DNA of 49,000 nt, taken from contig JABRVX010000064.1 in assembly GCA_039961735.1 (NCBI GenBank), forward strand, positions 1 to 49,000. Direction: 5' to 3'. Position numbers and translations under genes: made by a program. This DNA comes from Fimbriimonadia bacterium. GTDB lineage: Bacteria; Armatimonadota; Fimbriimonadia; Fimbriimonadales; JABRVX01. Positions 8,418-17,234 of this stretch are shown here, in pieces. The notes under the pieces are model-generated. The model was not told the origin of the DNA, ran no database searches, and saw nothing but the letters and a program-made list of their open reading frames with translations. Every line of letters starts with the position of its first letter. The stretch's first letter is position 1.

Positions 8418-8423
8418 TATAAT
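8418..8423 (+). promoter_or_regulatory. -10 box (TATAAT) of the rpmH operon
   Basis: A perfect TATAAT 23 bases before the rpmH start. The sequence at the expected -35 position is poor. Transcription would start near 8430, leaving a short leader with GGGCGGA before the ATG. Confidence 0.5.
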
Positions 8424-8446
8424 GCGCGGGCAATCAAGGGCGGAAT

Positions 8447-8605
8447 ATGAAGCGAACGTACCAACCGAACAACCGACACCGGCATCGCACGCACGGCTTT
8501 ATGGTGCGGATGCGAACCAAAGACGGGCAGAGCGTCCTGAAGGCGCGGCGGCGTAAGGGACGGCATGAGATTGCCGTCGTGCGCAAGAAAAAGCTCGTCA
8601 AGTAA
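8447..8605 (+). CDS. rpmH: 50S ribosomal protein L34
   Basis: 52 residues, highly basic. It begins [14 protein letters not shown] and continues HGFMVRM ... KARRRKGR, the L34 signature. L34 is usually about 44-47 residues; this one has a slightly longer C-terminal tail ([12 protein letters not shown]). It heads the usual rpmH-rnpA-yidD-yidC-jag block. dnaA, often found on the other side, is absent here; secG and tRNA-Leu lie there instead. Confidence 0.97.
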   Translation: MKRTYQPNNRHRHRTHGFMVRMRTKDGQSVLKARRRKGRHEIAVVRKKKLVK

Positions 8606-8613
8606 GCGACATT

Positions 8614-8958
8614 GTGCTTCCCCGACACGCTCGTCTGCGGAAGCGGTCGGACTTCGCGAAGGTATATGCGGAAGGCCGGTTCGCACATTCCCCGATCCTT
8701 ACCCTTCACATCCGCAGACGAGCGGACGCGGAGGGGCCGCGTATTGGGGTTGTTGCCAGTCGGAGGTTGGGCAAGTTGGCCAGGAGGGTGTTGTGGAAAC
8801 GGCGCGTGAGGGCGGCGCTCGAAAAGCGCCTGGGCAAGATCGCAGCAGGACTAGACCTGATCTTCGTCCTTCGCCCGGCGATCCTCATGGCGGAGTTCGA
8901 GCAGATCGACTCCAGCGTGGAGGATCTGCTAAAGCGGATGGGGGCGATGAGCGCATGA
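8614..8958 (+). CDS. rnpA: Ribonuclease P protein component
   Basis: Protein subunit of RNase P, which trims tRNA 5' leaders. 114 residues from a GTG start. RLRKRSDFAKVYAEGRF is the classic N-terminal helix, and ASRRLGKL...KRRVRAALE the RNA-binding helix. In most RnpA proteins that helix reads RNRxKR; here the middle is RVLWKR, so the usual Asn is missing. The stop overlaps yidD by 4 bases (ATGA). Downstream of rpmH by 8 bases. Confidence 0.94.
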   Translation: MLPRHARLRKRSDFAKVYAEGRFAHSPILTLHIRRRADAEGPRIGVVASRRLGKLARRVLWKRRVRAALEKRLGKIAAGLDLIFVLRPAILMAEFEQIDSSVEDLLKRMGAMSA

Positions 8959-9170
8959 CTTTGGCCCAACGGGCGCTGACCTCGACGATCCGAGGCTACC
9001 AGAAGGTCTCGCGCTTTACGCCACCCGTCTGCATCTATAGCCCGACGTGCTCGGAATACGCCGCGCAGGCCATACGGAAGTACGGAGCTCTGAAGGGCCT
9101 ATATCTCGCACTGCGCAGAGTCCTGCGCTGTCACCCGTTCGGCAAAGGAGGATACGACCCCGTCCCGTGA
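8955..9170 (+). CDS. yidD: Membrane protein insertion efficiency factor YidD
   Basis: 71 residues, ATG within the ATGA overlap with rnpA. Contains the family block CIYSPTCSEYAAQAIRKYG followed by RCHPFGKGGYDPVP. The family is membrane-associated and thought to assist YidC-dependent insertion. A longer frame exists upstream but only this part matches the family. Confidence 0.95.
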   Translation: MTLAQRALTSTIRGYQKVSRFTPPVCIYSPTCSEYAAQAIRKYGALKGLYLALRRVLRCHPFGKGGYDPVP

Positions 9171-9181
9171 TGCGGTCTTGA

Positions 9182-10381
9182 ATGATGAGCCAAAGGCCAC
9201 AGCAACAAGGTCCCAACTGGATGACGATGCTGCTCTTCTTCATCGTCGCCTATCTCGGCATCACCCTTTTGGTGGGCGGGCGCCAGCAGCCTCAGCAAGA
9301 GGTCCGCTCGGCGCAGGACATGCTCACGACGGTTCAGAAGGAGTTCGCCAAGCCAGCCCCGGACGATCTCGTCATCAAGCAGCATCTCGACAGCTTGGCT
9401 CGGCACTATCCGGAAAGCAAGGAGCGCGCCGAGGCTTGGTCCGTGTACGCTCGCGTCCTCGAGGACAAGGGCAACCTGAAGGATATCCCTAAGCGCAATC
9501 ACTACCTCGACCTTGCCGAACAGGAGTACACCAAGTTCCGCAGCACCATGCCCGAGCAGTATGAGCGCCTGGTGCCCAAAGGCAAGTTGGACGAGTTGCA
9601 TGCCGAGTTGAATCGGCGTTACCGGGTGGAGCCGACCTGGGGCATCGGTATCGGGTATCAGTTCATTGACGGGGTGGTCCGTGCAACGGGGCGCATTCCG
9701 TGGTTCTCCTATGCCTTCGCGACTTTGGTGATCGCCATCGTGGTGCGAGCTCTCACCTATCCGTTTGCGCAGTCGAGCTTCAAGATGATGCGTCAGATGC
9801 GGGCTCTGCAGCCGGTGTTGGAGAAGCTGAAGGAGCGATACGAGGGTAGGGAACTGCTCGAGAAGCAGCAGGAGGTTTTTCGCCAACAGGGGGTCAACCA
9901 GTTCTCCGGTTGCCTCGCTATGTTCCTCCCGCTCCCGTTCATGATCTGGGTGTACCACGTCATGCGGGCCTATCGGTTCGAGTTCGAGCAGGGCACGTTC
10001 CTTTGGATCAACCCCACGATCTCGAAGGCGACCGGTGGGCTGGTGGGCCCCAACCTCGGCACCCACGACCACCTGCTTCTGATTCTTTATGCGCTCAGCA
10101 TGTACGTCACGCAGCGGATGATGGTAACGGACAAGGCGCAGGAGAAGCAGCAGAAGGTTACCGCCCTGGTATTCAGCGCAGTCTTTCTGGTAATGATGTA
10201 CTTCTGGAGGTTGCCGAGCGCGTTTCTGCTCTATTGGCTCGCGTTCAACATCCTAAGCACCGCGCAGCAGGTATGGGTCAATAAGCAGCCTATGCCAGCG
10301 CCGGTGTTCGAGTTGCCGGAAGTCGTCGGTGGCGGAAAGGGTACGGGAGTGCCCAAGCAGCACAAGAAGAGGCGGCGCTAG
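9182..10381 (+). CDS. yidC: Membrane protein insertase YidC with helical N-terminal region
   Basis: Inserts proteins into the cytoplasmic membrane, alone or with SecYEG. 399 residues. TM1 at about 15-32. Residues about 45-150 are a charged, apparently all-helical region (TPR-like wording such as AEAWSVYARVLEDKG). The YidC/Oxa1 core spans about 170-370, with conserved RALTYPFAQSSFKMMRQM, LPLPFMIWVY and the final YWLAFNILSTAQQ. The tail is basic (PKQHKKRRR). Proteobacterial YidC has a beta-sandwich P1 domain at this place and Gram-positive forms have almost nothing, so the helical segment is unusual. Eleven bases after yidD. Confidence 0.95.
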   Translation: MMSQRPQQQGPNWMTMLLFFIVAYLGITLLVGGRQQPQQEVRSAQDMLTTVQKEFAKPAPDDLVIKQHLDSLARHYPESKERAEAWSVYARVLEDKGNLKDIPKRNHYLDLAEQEYTKFRSTMPEQYERLVPKGKLDELHAELNRRYRVEPTWGIGIGYQFIDGVVRATGRIPWFSYAFATLVIAIVVRALTYPFAQSSFKMMRQMRALQPVLEKLKERYEGRELLEKQQEVFRQQGVNQFSGCLAMFLPLPFMIWVYHVMRAYRFEFEQGTFLWINPTISKATGGLVGPNLGTHDHLLLILYALSMYVTQRMMVTDKAQEKQQKVTALVFSAVFLVMMYFWRLPSAFLLYWLAFNILSTAQQVWVNKQPMPAPVFELPEVVGGGKGTGVPKQHKKRRR

Positions 10382-10404
10382 AACCGCCCGGTTGGAGGGT
10401 TCTC

Positions 10405-11244
10405 GTGGAGCGAACAGTCGAAGCATCGGGCAAAACCCTGGAAGAAGCGAAGAACGCCGCGATGAAGTTGCTCGGCGTCACCGACCCCTCGCAGGTGGTC
10501 TTCGAGGAGCTGCCCGACAAAAAGGGTCTGTTCAACTTCGTGTACAAGCGTGTCAGAGCGACCGTCGGTGAGGCACGCCCCAAGGAAAGCATCGTAGCCC
10601 CAGCACCACCGCCCAAGACCCCAGAGCCGCACAAGCCGGCACAGCCGAAGGCGGCCCCGAAACCGGCTCCCCCCCCGGCGGCCAAGAAGTCGGAACTCCC
10701 ACCAGCGACCGATGCCGAGATTCAGGAACTCCTCGCCGTGGCCCTTGGCCCGGACGAGGATGCACCGCCGGTGTCAATACCAGAGACGGCTGTAGACGAG
10801 GCCGTCGCCCTGCTCAGCGCCATTGTTTCCGCTGCCGAGATGCAGGTGCAAGTCAGTCACTTGAAGACCGAAGGCCGGTACATCCACCTGAACCTATCGG
10901 GGCCTGATCTCCCGCACCTTATCGGGCGCAAGGGAGTGGTGATCGACTCTCTCCAGTACTTGGCTAACGTCATCTTCTGCAAAGAACATGTCGGGGTTCG
11001 GCTCGTGCTAGATGGCGACGGCTATCGCACCAAGCGTGCGCTGACGCTTAGAAAGCTGGCATTGGAGCTAGCTCAGCATGTGGCAAAGACCTCGGAGGAG
11101 GCAGAGCTGGAGCCGCTGCCGGCTCATGAGCGGCGAATCGTTCATAGGGTGCTGCGGGACGAGCAGGCTGTGACCACGTACAGCGAGGGTCTGGAGCCGG
11201 ATCGACGCGTGGTTATTTCACCGCGCAGCCTCTCCAGCAGCTAA
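10405..11244 (+). CDS. jag: RNA-binding protein Jag/KhpB (Jag-N, KH, R3H)
   Basis: 279 residues from GTG. Jag-N domain at 1-50 (ERTVEASGKTLEEAKNAAMKLLG). A Pro/Ala/Lys-rich linker occupies about 60-100. A type-II KH domain with LIGRKGVVIDSLQYL lies at about 170-185. The C-terminal R3H domain includes RRIVHRVL (Arg-x3-His). Homologues bind RNA and influence cell envelope growth. It ends the rpmH block, 24 bases after yidC. Confidence 0.94.
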   Translation: MERTVEASGKTLEEAKNAAMKLLGVTDPSQVVFEELPDKKGLFNFVYKRVRATVGEARPKESIVAPAPPPKTPEPHKPAQPKAAPKPAPPPAAKKSELPPATDAEIQELLAVALGPDEDAPPVSIPETAVDEAVALLSAIVSAAEMQVQVSHLKTEGRYIHLNLSGPDLPHLIGRKGVVIDSLQYLANVIFCKEHVGVRLVLDGDGYRTKRALTLRKLALELAQHVAKTSEEAELEPLPAHERRIVHRVLRDEQAVTTYSEGLEPDRRVVISPRSLSSS

Positions 11245-11384
11245 TGGCGCGAACCGGGCGAGCAAAGCTCGCAAAGTTGCCGCTAGCGAGCAGGCTATAG
11301 TCGGGTTATAAAGAGCATGCGTTCTACATAGGGACACAGTGAGTGAGGTTGACCCCTCGCTCCTCCCGACCTCTAACTGTGCTC

Positions 11385-11417
11385 GGCATACCGGCTGGCT
11401 GGTGTGCCTTTTTTTTT
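11385..11417 (+). terminator. Strong intrinsic terminator between jag and cdaA
   Basis: GGCATACC (11385-11392) pairs with GGTGTGCC (11401-11408) around an 8-base loop, followed by nine Ts. It lies 141 bases past jag and 138 bases before cdaA, so it ends the rpmH-jag transcript or attenuates a cdaA leader. The remaining 11245-11555 interval shows no gene. Confidence 0.8.
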
Positions 11418-11555
11418 GCCTCCGCCATCCGCTTCCCGGCCTACCCTATCCGAACCTACTCCGGGATATACTTGTACTCACCCGAAGACCATCGCCTAGC
11501 ATTCCGTCATGCTCGCGGCTGGGGGGTGTCGAGGGGCGCGCATGGGAGGCGCGGT

Positions 11556-12407
11556 TTGCAGGAGTTCTGGGAAGCAATCACGGGGCTGGGGGCGCGGTCG
11601 CTGCTGCGAGCCGTGGAGTTCCTGATTGTCTGGTACGTCATCTACCGCCTTCTGCTTCTCGTTCGCGGCACTCGGGCCTGGCCGATCATGGGCGGATTGC
11701 TGATCTTCGCCATCGTGTACGGGCTCAGCGCCTATCTCGAGATGACCACACTGCATTACATCCTGGAGAAAGCCACGGTCGTGGGTGGTCTGGCCCTAGT
11801 CGTTTTGTTCTTCCCTGAGCTTCGTCAGGTTCTCGAGCAATTCGGAAGCGTCGGTCCGTGGACGGGAAGCCGTCTGTTCAGCGGCACGGACACGCCGGCA
11901 GAAGTCGTTGAGGAAATCGTTTCTGCCACGGCCGAGATGTCCAAGAATCGTGTAGGTGCCTTGATCGTCGTGGAGCGCACCAGCCAGCTTGCAGATGTGG
12001 CCAAGACCGGAGTGGCGCTGGACGCCAAGGTGTCCGCGCCGGCAATCGCCAGCCTCTTCTTCTCGGGCAATCCCCTGCACGACGGGGCGGTGATTATCCG
12101 GGGTGCACGGATTGTGGCCGCGGCCTGCGAGCTACCCATGCCGGAGAGCCATCCGCATCCCGAGTACCATATGCGGCACCGGGCTGCAATCGGGGTGACC
12201 GAGCGCACCGACGCCGTGTCTATCGTGGTGTCCGAAGAAACGGGCCGAATATCGGTTGCACAGCACGGCGAGATGCAAAGCGGGCTACCAGTCGCCGCGC
12301 TTCGCACCTACTTGCTTGCTCACCTAATACCGTCTGGCAAAGTGTCATCGTTGTTAGGCGTGCGCCTGCAGGCCGCACGTCGCAAGTGGCTGAGGAAAGG
12401 AGCCTAA
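11556..12407 (+). CDS. cdaA: Diadenylate cyclase CdaA (DisA_N domain)
   Basis: Makes cyclic di-AMP from ATP at the membrane. 283 residues from TTG 11556, which has GGGAGG 6 bases upstream. A frame open further upstream has no membrane-protein character. Three hydrophobic segments (about 15-30, 40-55, 65-80) precede the catalytic domain, with the signatures LHDGAVIIRG (DGA motif) and RHRAAIGVTE (RHR motif). It is followed one base later by cdaR, its usual partner. The third member of the common trio, glmM, does not follow. Confidence 0.95.
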   Translation: MQEFWEAITGLGARSLLRAVEFLIVWYVIYRLLLLVRGTRAWPIMGGLLIFAIVYGLSAYLEMTTLHYILEKATVVGGLALVVLFFPELRQVLEQFGSVGPWTGSRLFSGTDTPAEVVEEIVSATAEMSKNRVGALIVVERTSQLADVAKTGVALDAKVSAPAIASLFFSGNPLHDGAVIIRGARIVAAACELPMPESHPHPEYHMRHRAAIGVTERTDAVSIVVSEETGRISVAQHGEMQSGLPVAALRTYLLAHLIPSGKVSSLLGVRLQAARRKWLRKGA

Positions 12408-12408
12408 A

Positions 12409-13356
12409 GTGAAATTCCTCAGGCATAACCTGGCCGAGAAGATGATGGCAATCGCGCTGACGTTCCTGCTGTTCTATACCGTAGACAGGGCACAGACCCC
12501 AGATAGGCAGATGTCGCTGACCAAGCGCGTGGAGTACGAGAACGTGCCGAAGGGCCTCAAGGTCGTACATGGCGATGATGTCACCATTCGACTGACAGTT
12601 ACAGGTGACCGAGCCAGTGTGGATGCCATCACCGCTTCCGACCTCGATAGTGTTAGAGTTTCGGTATCACTAGGGAACGGAAAGCGTGGTACCTCCTCCT
12701 ACCCCGTCTCGCTTTCTATCCCCCCGGATCTCCTCGAGAACCTTAGTTGGCAGGTGGACCGCCGTAGAGTGGATGTTACGCTCGTCGCCGAGACCGACAT
12801 CACGGTTCCGGTGGAAGCGGTGCCGACTAAGCCTATGCCCTCGGGGCTCGATCCGAGTGATTGGATTGCCGAGCCGGAGCAGGTGATCGTTTCGGGCAAC
12901 GAGCGCGATGTGGATCGTGTTGCACGCGCTCGAATTCTGTTTGACCCGACTGACCCGACGGGCGCTGCCGAACTACGCCCCATCGAGCTGGTCTCGCGCT
13001 CGGGGGCCACGGTGCGCGGTGACCTAACCGTCTCACCGGCTAAGGGGCGTGTGATCCCTGCTTCGGCCGAGCTGCGGACGAAGCGTGTGGCAGTCAGCCC
13101 ACGATGGAAGGGAAGATTGCCCTTTGGATACCGGCTGACAAGCTTTCGCATCACCCCTGGGCAGGCGTTGGTGCGTGGGCCGGGAGTAGCGTTGGCGAAA
13201 CTGGATGAACTCGCTACGGAGCCCATAGACCTGTGGGGCATAACATCCAGTCGCACCGTAACCGCATCCATCGCCACGCCGATCGGTGTGACGATTCTCG
13301 ACTCCACTACCGTGGAGATCCGAGTGGACGTGGAACAGACGGAGGGAACCGAATAG
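12409..13356 (+). CDS. cdaR: YbbR-domain regulator of diadenylate cyclase (CdaR-like)
   Basis: 315 residues from GTG, one base after cdaA. An N-terminal membrane anchor (about 10-28, KMMAIALTFLLFYTVD) is followed by repeated extracytoplasmic YbbR domains (LTKRVEYENVPKGL; VPVEAVPTKPM; KRVAVSPRWKG). CdaR binds CdaA and modulates its activity in Firmicutes; here the role is inferred from family and position. The 3' end overlaps the possible beginning of the next gene. Confidence 0.9.
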   Translation: MKFLRHNLAEKMMAIALTFLLFYTVDRAQTPDRQMSLTKRVEYENVPKGLKVVHGDDVTIRLTVTGDRASVDAITASDLDSVRVSVSLGNGKRGTSSYPVSLSIPPDLLENLSWQVDRRRVDVTLVAETDITVPVEAVPTKPMPSGLDPSDWIAEPEQVIVSGNERDVDRVARARILFDPTDPTGAAELRPIELVSRSGATVRGDLTVSPAKGRVIPASAELRTKRVAVSPRWKGRLPFGYRLTSFRITPGQALVRGPGVALAKLDELATEPIDLWGITSSRTVTASIATPIGVTILDSTTVEIRVDVEQTEGTE

Positions 13357-13397
13357 CTGCCCATCGGCTCGAGTCGCGTCCCGCGACATCCGGCACG

Positions 13398-14438
13398 GTG
13401 GGTGCCGTCCTGGAACTCATCTGCAAGGCATTCGATGTAGACAGACAAGCGGCCGAGCCGATCTTCTTTGCCGACCCCTTCTTCGATCTGTCCCACAAGT
13501 GGCTGCTCTTCGACGGAGAGCAACCTGTTTCTACTGCCACCGTGGTACCGCTGGAGATGCAGATGGGCGGTTGGTACATGCGATGCGCCGGCATCGCGGG
13601 AGTCGCCACCGACCCATCGCAGCAGGGCAAAGGATATGCTAGCAGACTCCTCCGCGATCTGTTAGTTGCCCTGCCCGAGATGGGCTATGTCGCTGCAGCT
13701 CTCGTTCCAAACCGTCGGCCAATCTACGAGCGTCTCGGATTCGTCATGGTAGGAGAGAGGATACGTGCCCGCCTGACTCCACCGATTCGTGGTATTGGGG
13801 GACCGGCACGTTGGGCATCGTGGGAGGACGCGGACTTGCTCGCTCGTCTCTACCGTCTGCACGGAGGTCACAGGCTGGGGGCACTGCGACGCGGTGAGGA
13901 GCGCTGGCACTATGTGCTATGGCAGAACCCAAGGATTGCGCTCTTCGGCGACCCACCGGCTGGCTATGCGGTGCTGTCCGAAGAGCCCGGTGCCCTGGTG
14001 GTGAAGGAGGTCATGCCGCCCGCGCCATATGCACTTCCACCCAGTCTGCTCGACCATCAGACCATCTCGATTACCGGGCGGGTGGAGGATCTCGACGGAT
14101 GGATTGCGGCCGGCTACGGGCTGATCGAGCCCCCCGTGTACGAGGACCACTTCATGGCACGCATCCTCGACCTCCCCGAGGTCATACGATGCCTGGCGCG
14201 TCTTCGCCCTGAGATGAGCAACGTGGTGGCAGCCGCCGACGACATCATCCCACGCAATTCGATCTCCCTCCGGTTCTCGGAGGGCACGGTCATGCAGAGC
14301 GACTCGGCCGCCGAGCAAGTCCCCATAGGCAATCTCACCCGCGCGCTCTTCTGCGGTGCGGAAAACGATCCTATTAGGTCACTTGGTCTCTTTCCGCCAA
14401 GGCGCTCCTTCAGCCTATACCCTTGCGACTACTTCTGA
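13398..14438 (+). CDS. GNAT-family acetyltransferase (Eis-like)
   Basis: About 346 residues. The N-terminal GNAT domain shows AGIAGVATDPSQQGKGYASRLL (acetyl-CoA loop) and RRPIYERLGF (motif B). The C-terminal half resembles the Eis layout: a second GNAT-like region, then a sterol-carrier-like tail. Substrate unknown. The start is unclear: in-frame GTG 13398 is the first ordinary start, but homology-like residues (SRPATSG...AVLELI) already occur before it. GGAGGG at 13341-13346 lies 6 bases before an in-frame ATA at 13353. It probably belongs to the cdaAR transcript. Confidence 0.75.
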   Translation: MGAVLELICKAFDVDRQAAEPIFFADPFFDLSHKWLLFDGEQPVSTATVVPLEMQMGGWYMRCAGIAGVATDPSQQGKGYASRLLRDLLVALPEMGYVAAALVPNRRPIYERLGFVMVGERIRARLTPPIRGIGGPARWASWEDADLLARLYRLHGGHRLGALRRGEERWHYVLWQNPRIALFGDPPAGYAVLSEEPGALVVKEVMPPAPYALPPSLLDHQTISITGRVEDLDGWIAAGYGLIEPPVYEDHFMARILDLPEVIRCLARLRPEMSNVVAAADDIIPRNSISLRFSEGTVMQSDSAAEQVPIGNLTRALFCGAENDPIRSLGLFPPRRSFSLYPCDYF

Positions 14439-14453
14439 TGCTAGACTTCGCCG

Positions 14454-16823
14454 GTGTCCGCAGAGCCGCAGCCGCTCAACCGTCACGAGGTGCTGCGCGG
14501 TATCCGGATGGCAAATCTGGATGCCGGGCTTTATACCGCCTTCATCGCCTTCTCCACCGGCGCATTCGTCATTGGGTTCGCCCGACATCTAGGGCTGAAC
14601 GACTTCTGGCTTGGCGTCCTGATCTCCATGCCCGCGCTCGTTGGCCTGTTTCACGTGCCTGGCTCCATCTGGGCGGACATGTTTCCGAGTCGGCGGACGC
14701 TCTGTGTGCCGATGGCGTTGGCGCACAGGGTTTTCTGGGCATGTATCGCAGTGCTGCCGTTCCTGCCGGCGCACTATCCGCGAGGCGCAATGCTCATGTT
14801 CTTCATGACGCTCGCGGCACTGTCCGTCACACTCATCAACTCGACTTTCCTCGCCTGGCTTGGCGACCTGGTCTCCGAGAAACACCGTGGGTGGTTCTTC
14901 GGGCGCAGGACCGCAGTCTGCGGCTGGGTGGCAGTGCTCGTCTCGATCCCCGCCGGCCTGTTGGTGGATACTGTCATCCGCGAGAAGGGCCCGTCCATCG
15001 GCTATGGTGTCACGTTCGGCATCGGAACGGTCGCCAGCTTGATGTCCTTTTACTTCTTCGCCCGCATCCCCGAGCCACCGCGCGCGACCAAGGTCAAGCG
15101 AACACTGCGTGAGGCGACCGAGTCTGTCCGGTCGGCGTTCCTGGATCGCAACTACCGCAGCGTGATCCTGTTCTCGTTAGCGTTCGCGTTCGCAGTAGGG
15201 TTCCCCTCGGCGTTCTTTGCGGACTACATGCTGAAACAACTCAAGATGTCCTTCACCATGATCCAGGTGATAGGGACGGTGACATCACTGTCGTCCATCT
15301 CCTCGACGAAGCTTTGGGGCTTTCTCAGCGACCGTTTCGGCAGCAAGCCTATCCTGATTATCTCCTGCGCCGGGATCACGCCGCTGCTTCTATTCTGGGT
15401 GGCGTGCAGCCCGGACCACTTGCAGCTCTCCTATATCTACCTGTTCATCGCGCACGTCTTGGGAGGGGTGTTCTGGGCCGGCGTCGGTATCGCACATACC
15501 AAGCTGATGATCGAGGCGGCGCCGAAGGAACACCAGACGGTGGCCGTGGGAGCGGTGTCCACGGTCAACGCCTTGGCCATGGGAATCGCACCTGCGCTGG
15601 CCGGTGCACTCATGCAGTCCATGAAAGGGGTCTTCGCCGACGAGTTTCGCTACGAGACCATCTTCCTTATCACCGTGGTGATGCGCACTGCGGTCTTCTT
15701 CTCCGCATTCCTCATCAGTGACCCCAGGGCTACTCGGGTGCGAGAGGTGATGTCGCAGCTAGGAGCAGTCCGCCCGAGCGGGATGTTGGCACTGCGAAAG
15801 CTGGGTACCCGTCATGACAAGCAGAGCCGCGAGGCTGCCATCGAGCAGCTCGGCCAGGTGAAGATGGGAATGGCAGTCGAGGAACTGGCGGTCGCACTGG
15901 ACGATCCTGAGCCTTCCGTCCGTAAGAAGGCGCTTGCTGCCCTCAGTCAGATCGGTGGAACCAAAGCGTCCGAGTTGATCCTACAGCACATGCGGGAGCA
16001 CCCGGAATACGCCGATGAGGACGCGGTCTCCGCACTAGCTGATATCGGGACCGAAGAGGGTGTCCAATCCATCGCACGATTGTTGTCGAGCCCGAGCCCG
16101 GGGCTTCGGCTTGCCGCCGCTCGTGCCCTCGGGCGGGCCGGAGGACCGATCGCAGTACAGGCTCTGAGCGAGGTAGCGGACAGTACCGAGGACCCGGACC
16201 TCCGACGGACGGCGTTGCGTGCCCTCGGGAACACGCAATCGCCTGAGGGCTATGCAGCCATTCAGCGCGGCCTTGAAGCCTCGGAGGCCAGTATCCGTCT
16301 CGTCGCCGCCGAGGCCGTAGCCACGTTGAATATACGCGCTGCGGCCGACACGCTGAGACGGCGACTCCTCGACGAAGAGGGATCGGTCGCAGCGGAGATG
16401 GCTTATGCCCTCGGCGTCGTCGGTGATACGAGCGACTTCGACACGATCGGTGATGTTGTCGCCCGCATGGAGCCCGGCATGGCACGACAGAGAGCTGTGC
16501 TCGGCTGGGCAAAACTTCTCGGGGTCGAGCGCGAACTGTACAAGCTACTTGTTCTGCGCGGGATGGACCGCGACGCTGCGGTCTTGCAGGCCCTGCGGGC
16601 CAAGCGACGCCATGAGCCTGCGTATCGCCTGGCGGCACATAGGTACGCTCAAGGCGACGAGGGGGGCGCGCTTCGAGCCCTTGCCGAAGCATCCGATGCT
16701 AACCCGTGGATTCGGCGGCTCTTGCGGTCGGAGACCACGGAGTCTTTCCTGCTTGCAGTCGGGCTGCTGGAACGAGAGGGCCGATCCGGCACGCATCTTG
16801 CAGGTAGCACGGCAGACCAATAG
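14454..16823 (+). CDS. MFS transporter fused to C-terminal HEAT repeats
   Basis: 789 residues from GTG. Residues about 20-430 form a 12-helix MFS transporter with the loop SDRFGSKPILI between helices. From about 450 to 690 come at least six HEAT/PBS-lyase-type helical repeats (AVEELAVALDDPEPSVRKKALAALSQIG; GVQSIARLLSSPSPGLRLAAARALGRAG; RRTALRALGN). The remainder is helical. HEAT repeats bind proteins, so the cytoplasmic tail may recruit a partner to the transporter. Fifteen bases after the acetyltransferase. The cargo cannot be told. Confidence 0.85.
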   Translation: MSAEPQPLNRHEVLRGIRMANLDAGLYTAFIAFSTGAFVIGFARHLGLNDFWLGVLISMPALVGLFHVPGSIWADMFPSRRTLCVPMALAHRVFWACIAVLPFLPAHYPRGAMLMFFMTLAALSVTLINSTFLAWLGDLVSEKHRGWFFGRRTAVCGWVAVLVSIPAGLLVDTVIREKGPSIGYGVTFGIGTVASLMSFYFFARIPEPPRATKVKRTLREATESVRSAFLDRNYRSVILFSLAFAFAVGFPSAFFADYMLKQLKMSFTMIQVIGTVTSLSSISSTKLWGFLSDRFGSKPILIISCAGITPLLLFWVACSPDHLQLSYIYLFIAHVLGGVFWAGVGIAHTKLMIEAAPKEHQTVAVGAVSTVNALAMGIAPALAGALMQSMKGVFADEFRYETIFLITVVMRTAVFFSAFLISDPRATRVREVMSQLGAVRPSGMLALRKLGTRHDKQSREAAIEQLGQVKMGMAVEELAVALDDPEPSVRKKALAALSQIGGTKASELILQHMREHPEYADEDAVSALADIGTEEGVQSIARLLSSPSPGLRLAAARALGRAGGPIAVQALSEVADSTEDPDLRRTALRALGNTQSPEGYAAIQRGLEASEASIRLVAAEAVATLNIRAAADTLRRRLLDEEGSVAAEMAYALGVVGDTSDFDTIGDVVARMEPGMARQRAVLGWAKLLGVERELYKLLVLRGMDRDAAVLQALRAKRRHEPAYRLAAHRYAQGDEGGALRALAEASDANPWIRRLLRSETTESFLLAVGLLEREGRSGTHLAGSTADQ

Positions 16824-16886
16824 CAGACATCGCCAATTACAAAGAAGAGACGATCAGGTCTCCTCTCAACCACCCAAACGGTTCTC

Positions 16887-16917
16887 GCCTCTGCGGGGTT
16901 CTGCAGAGGCCATTTTC
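16887..16917 (+). terminator. Intrinsic terminator after the MFS-HEAT gene
   Basis: GCCTCTGC (16887-16894) and GCAGAGGC (16903-16910) form a perfect 8-bp stem with an 8-base loop, followed by CATTTTCTT. The following stretch to 17234 holds no gene that I can recognise. Confidence 0.75.
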
Positions 16918-17234
16918 TTGCGTGCCGAGGGCGGCCTCCATCGCCCCCGGCGATCCTTTCGCAGAGAGCAGAGGACGGTCGTCCGTACGGGTTGTCGGCT
17001 AGTGGAGCAGGCTCGAGCACGTGTTATAAACCGCCACCTCCGATTGGCACGCCGTGTGCAGCATCCGCAGATCATACGAAATACCCACTTCTCCGGGGCA
17101 TGGTTGGCTACACAGCCTTCACATGCCATCCACCACCGCAATCCAGCCCTATCGTAAGCTATGCGACGGGGCACTTTCTTTTGCCCGAAGCCAGTCTGGA
17201 ATGGGTACTAAAGTAAGGGGTCTGTCTCGTGGAT

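Noticed and set aside
8565-8954. Upstream part of the 201-residue frame containing yidD
   Set aside because: This part is a shadow of rnpA; only the last 71 codons match YidD.
9131-10072. 313-residue open frame antisense to yidC
   Set aside because: Shadow frame of the YidC gene; no recognisable domain.
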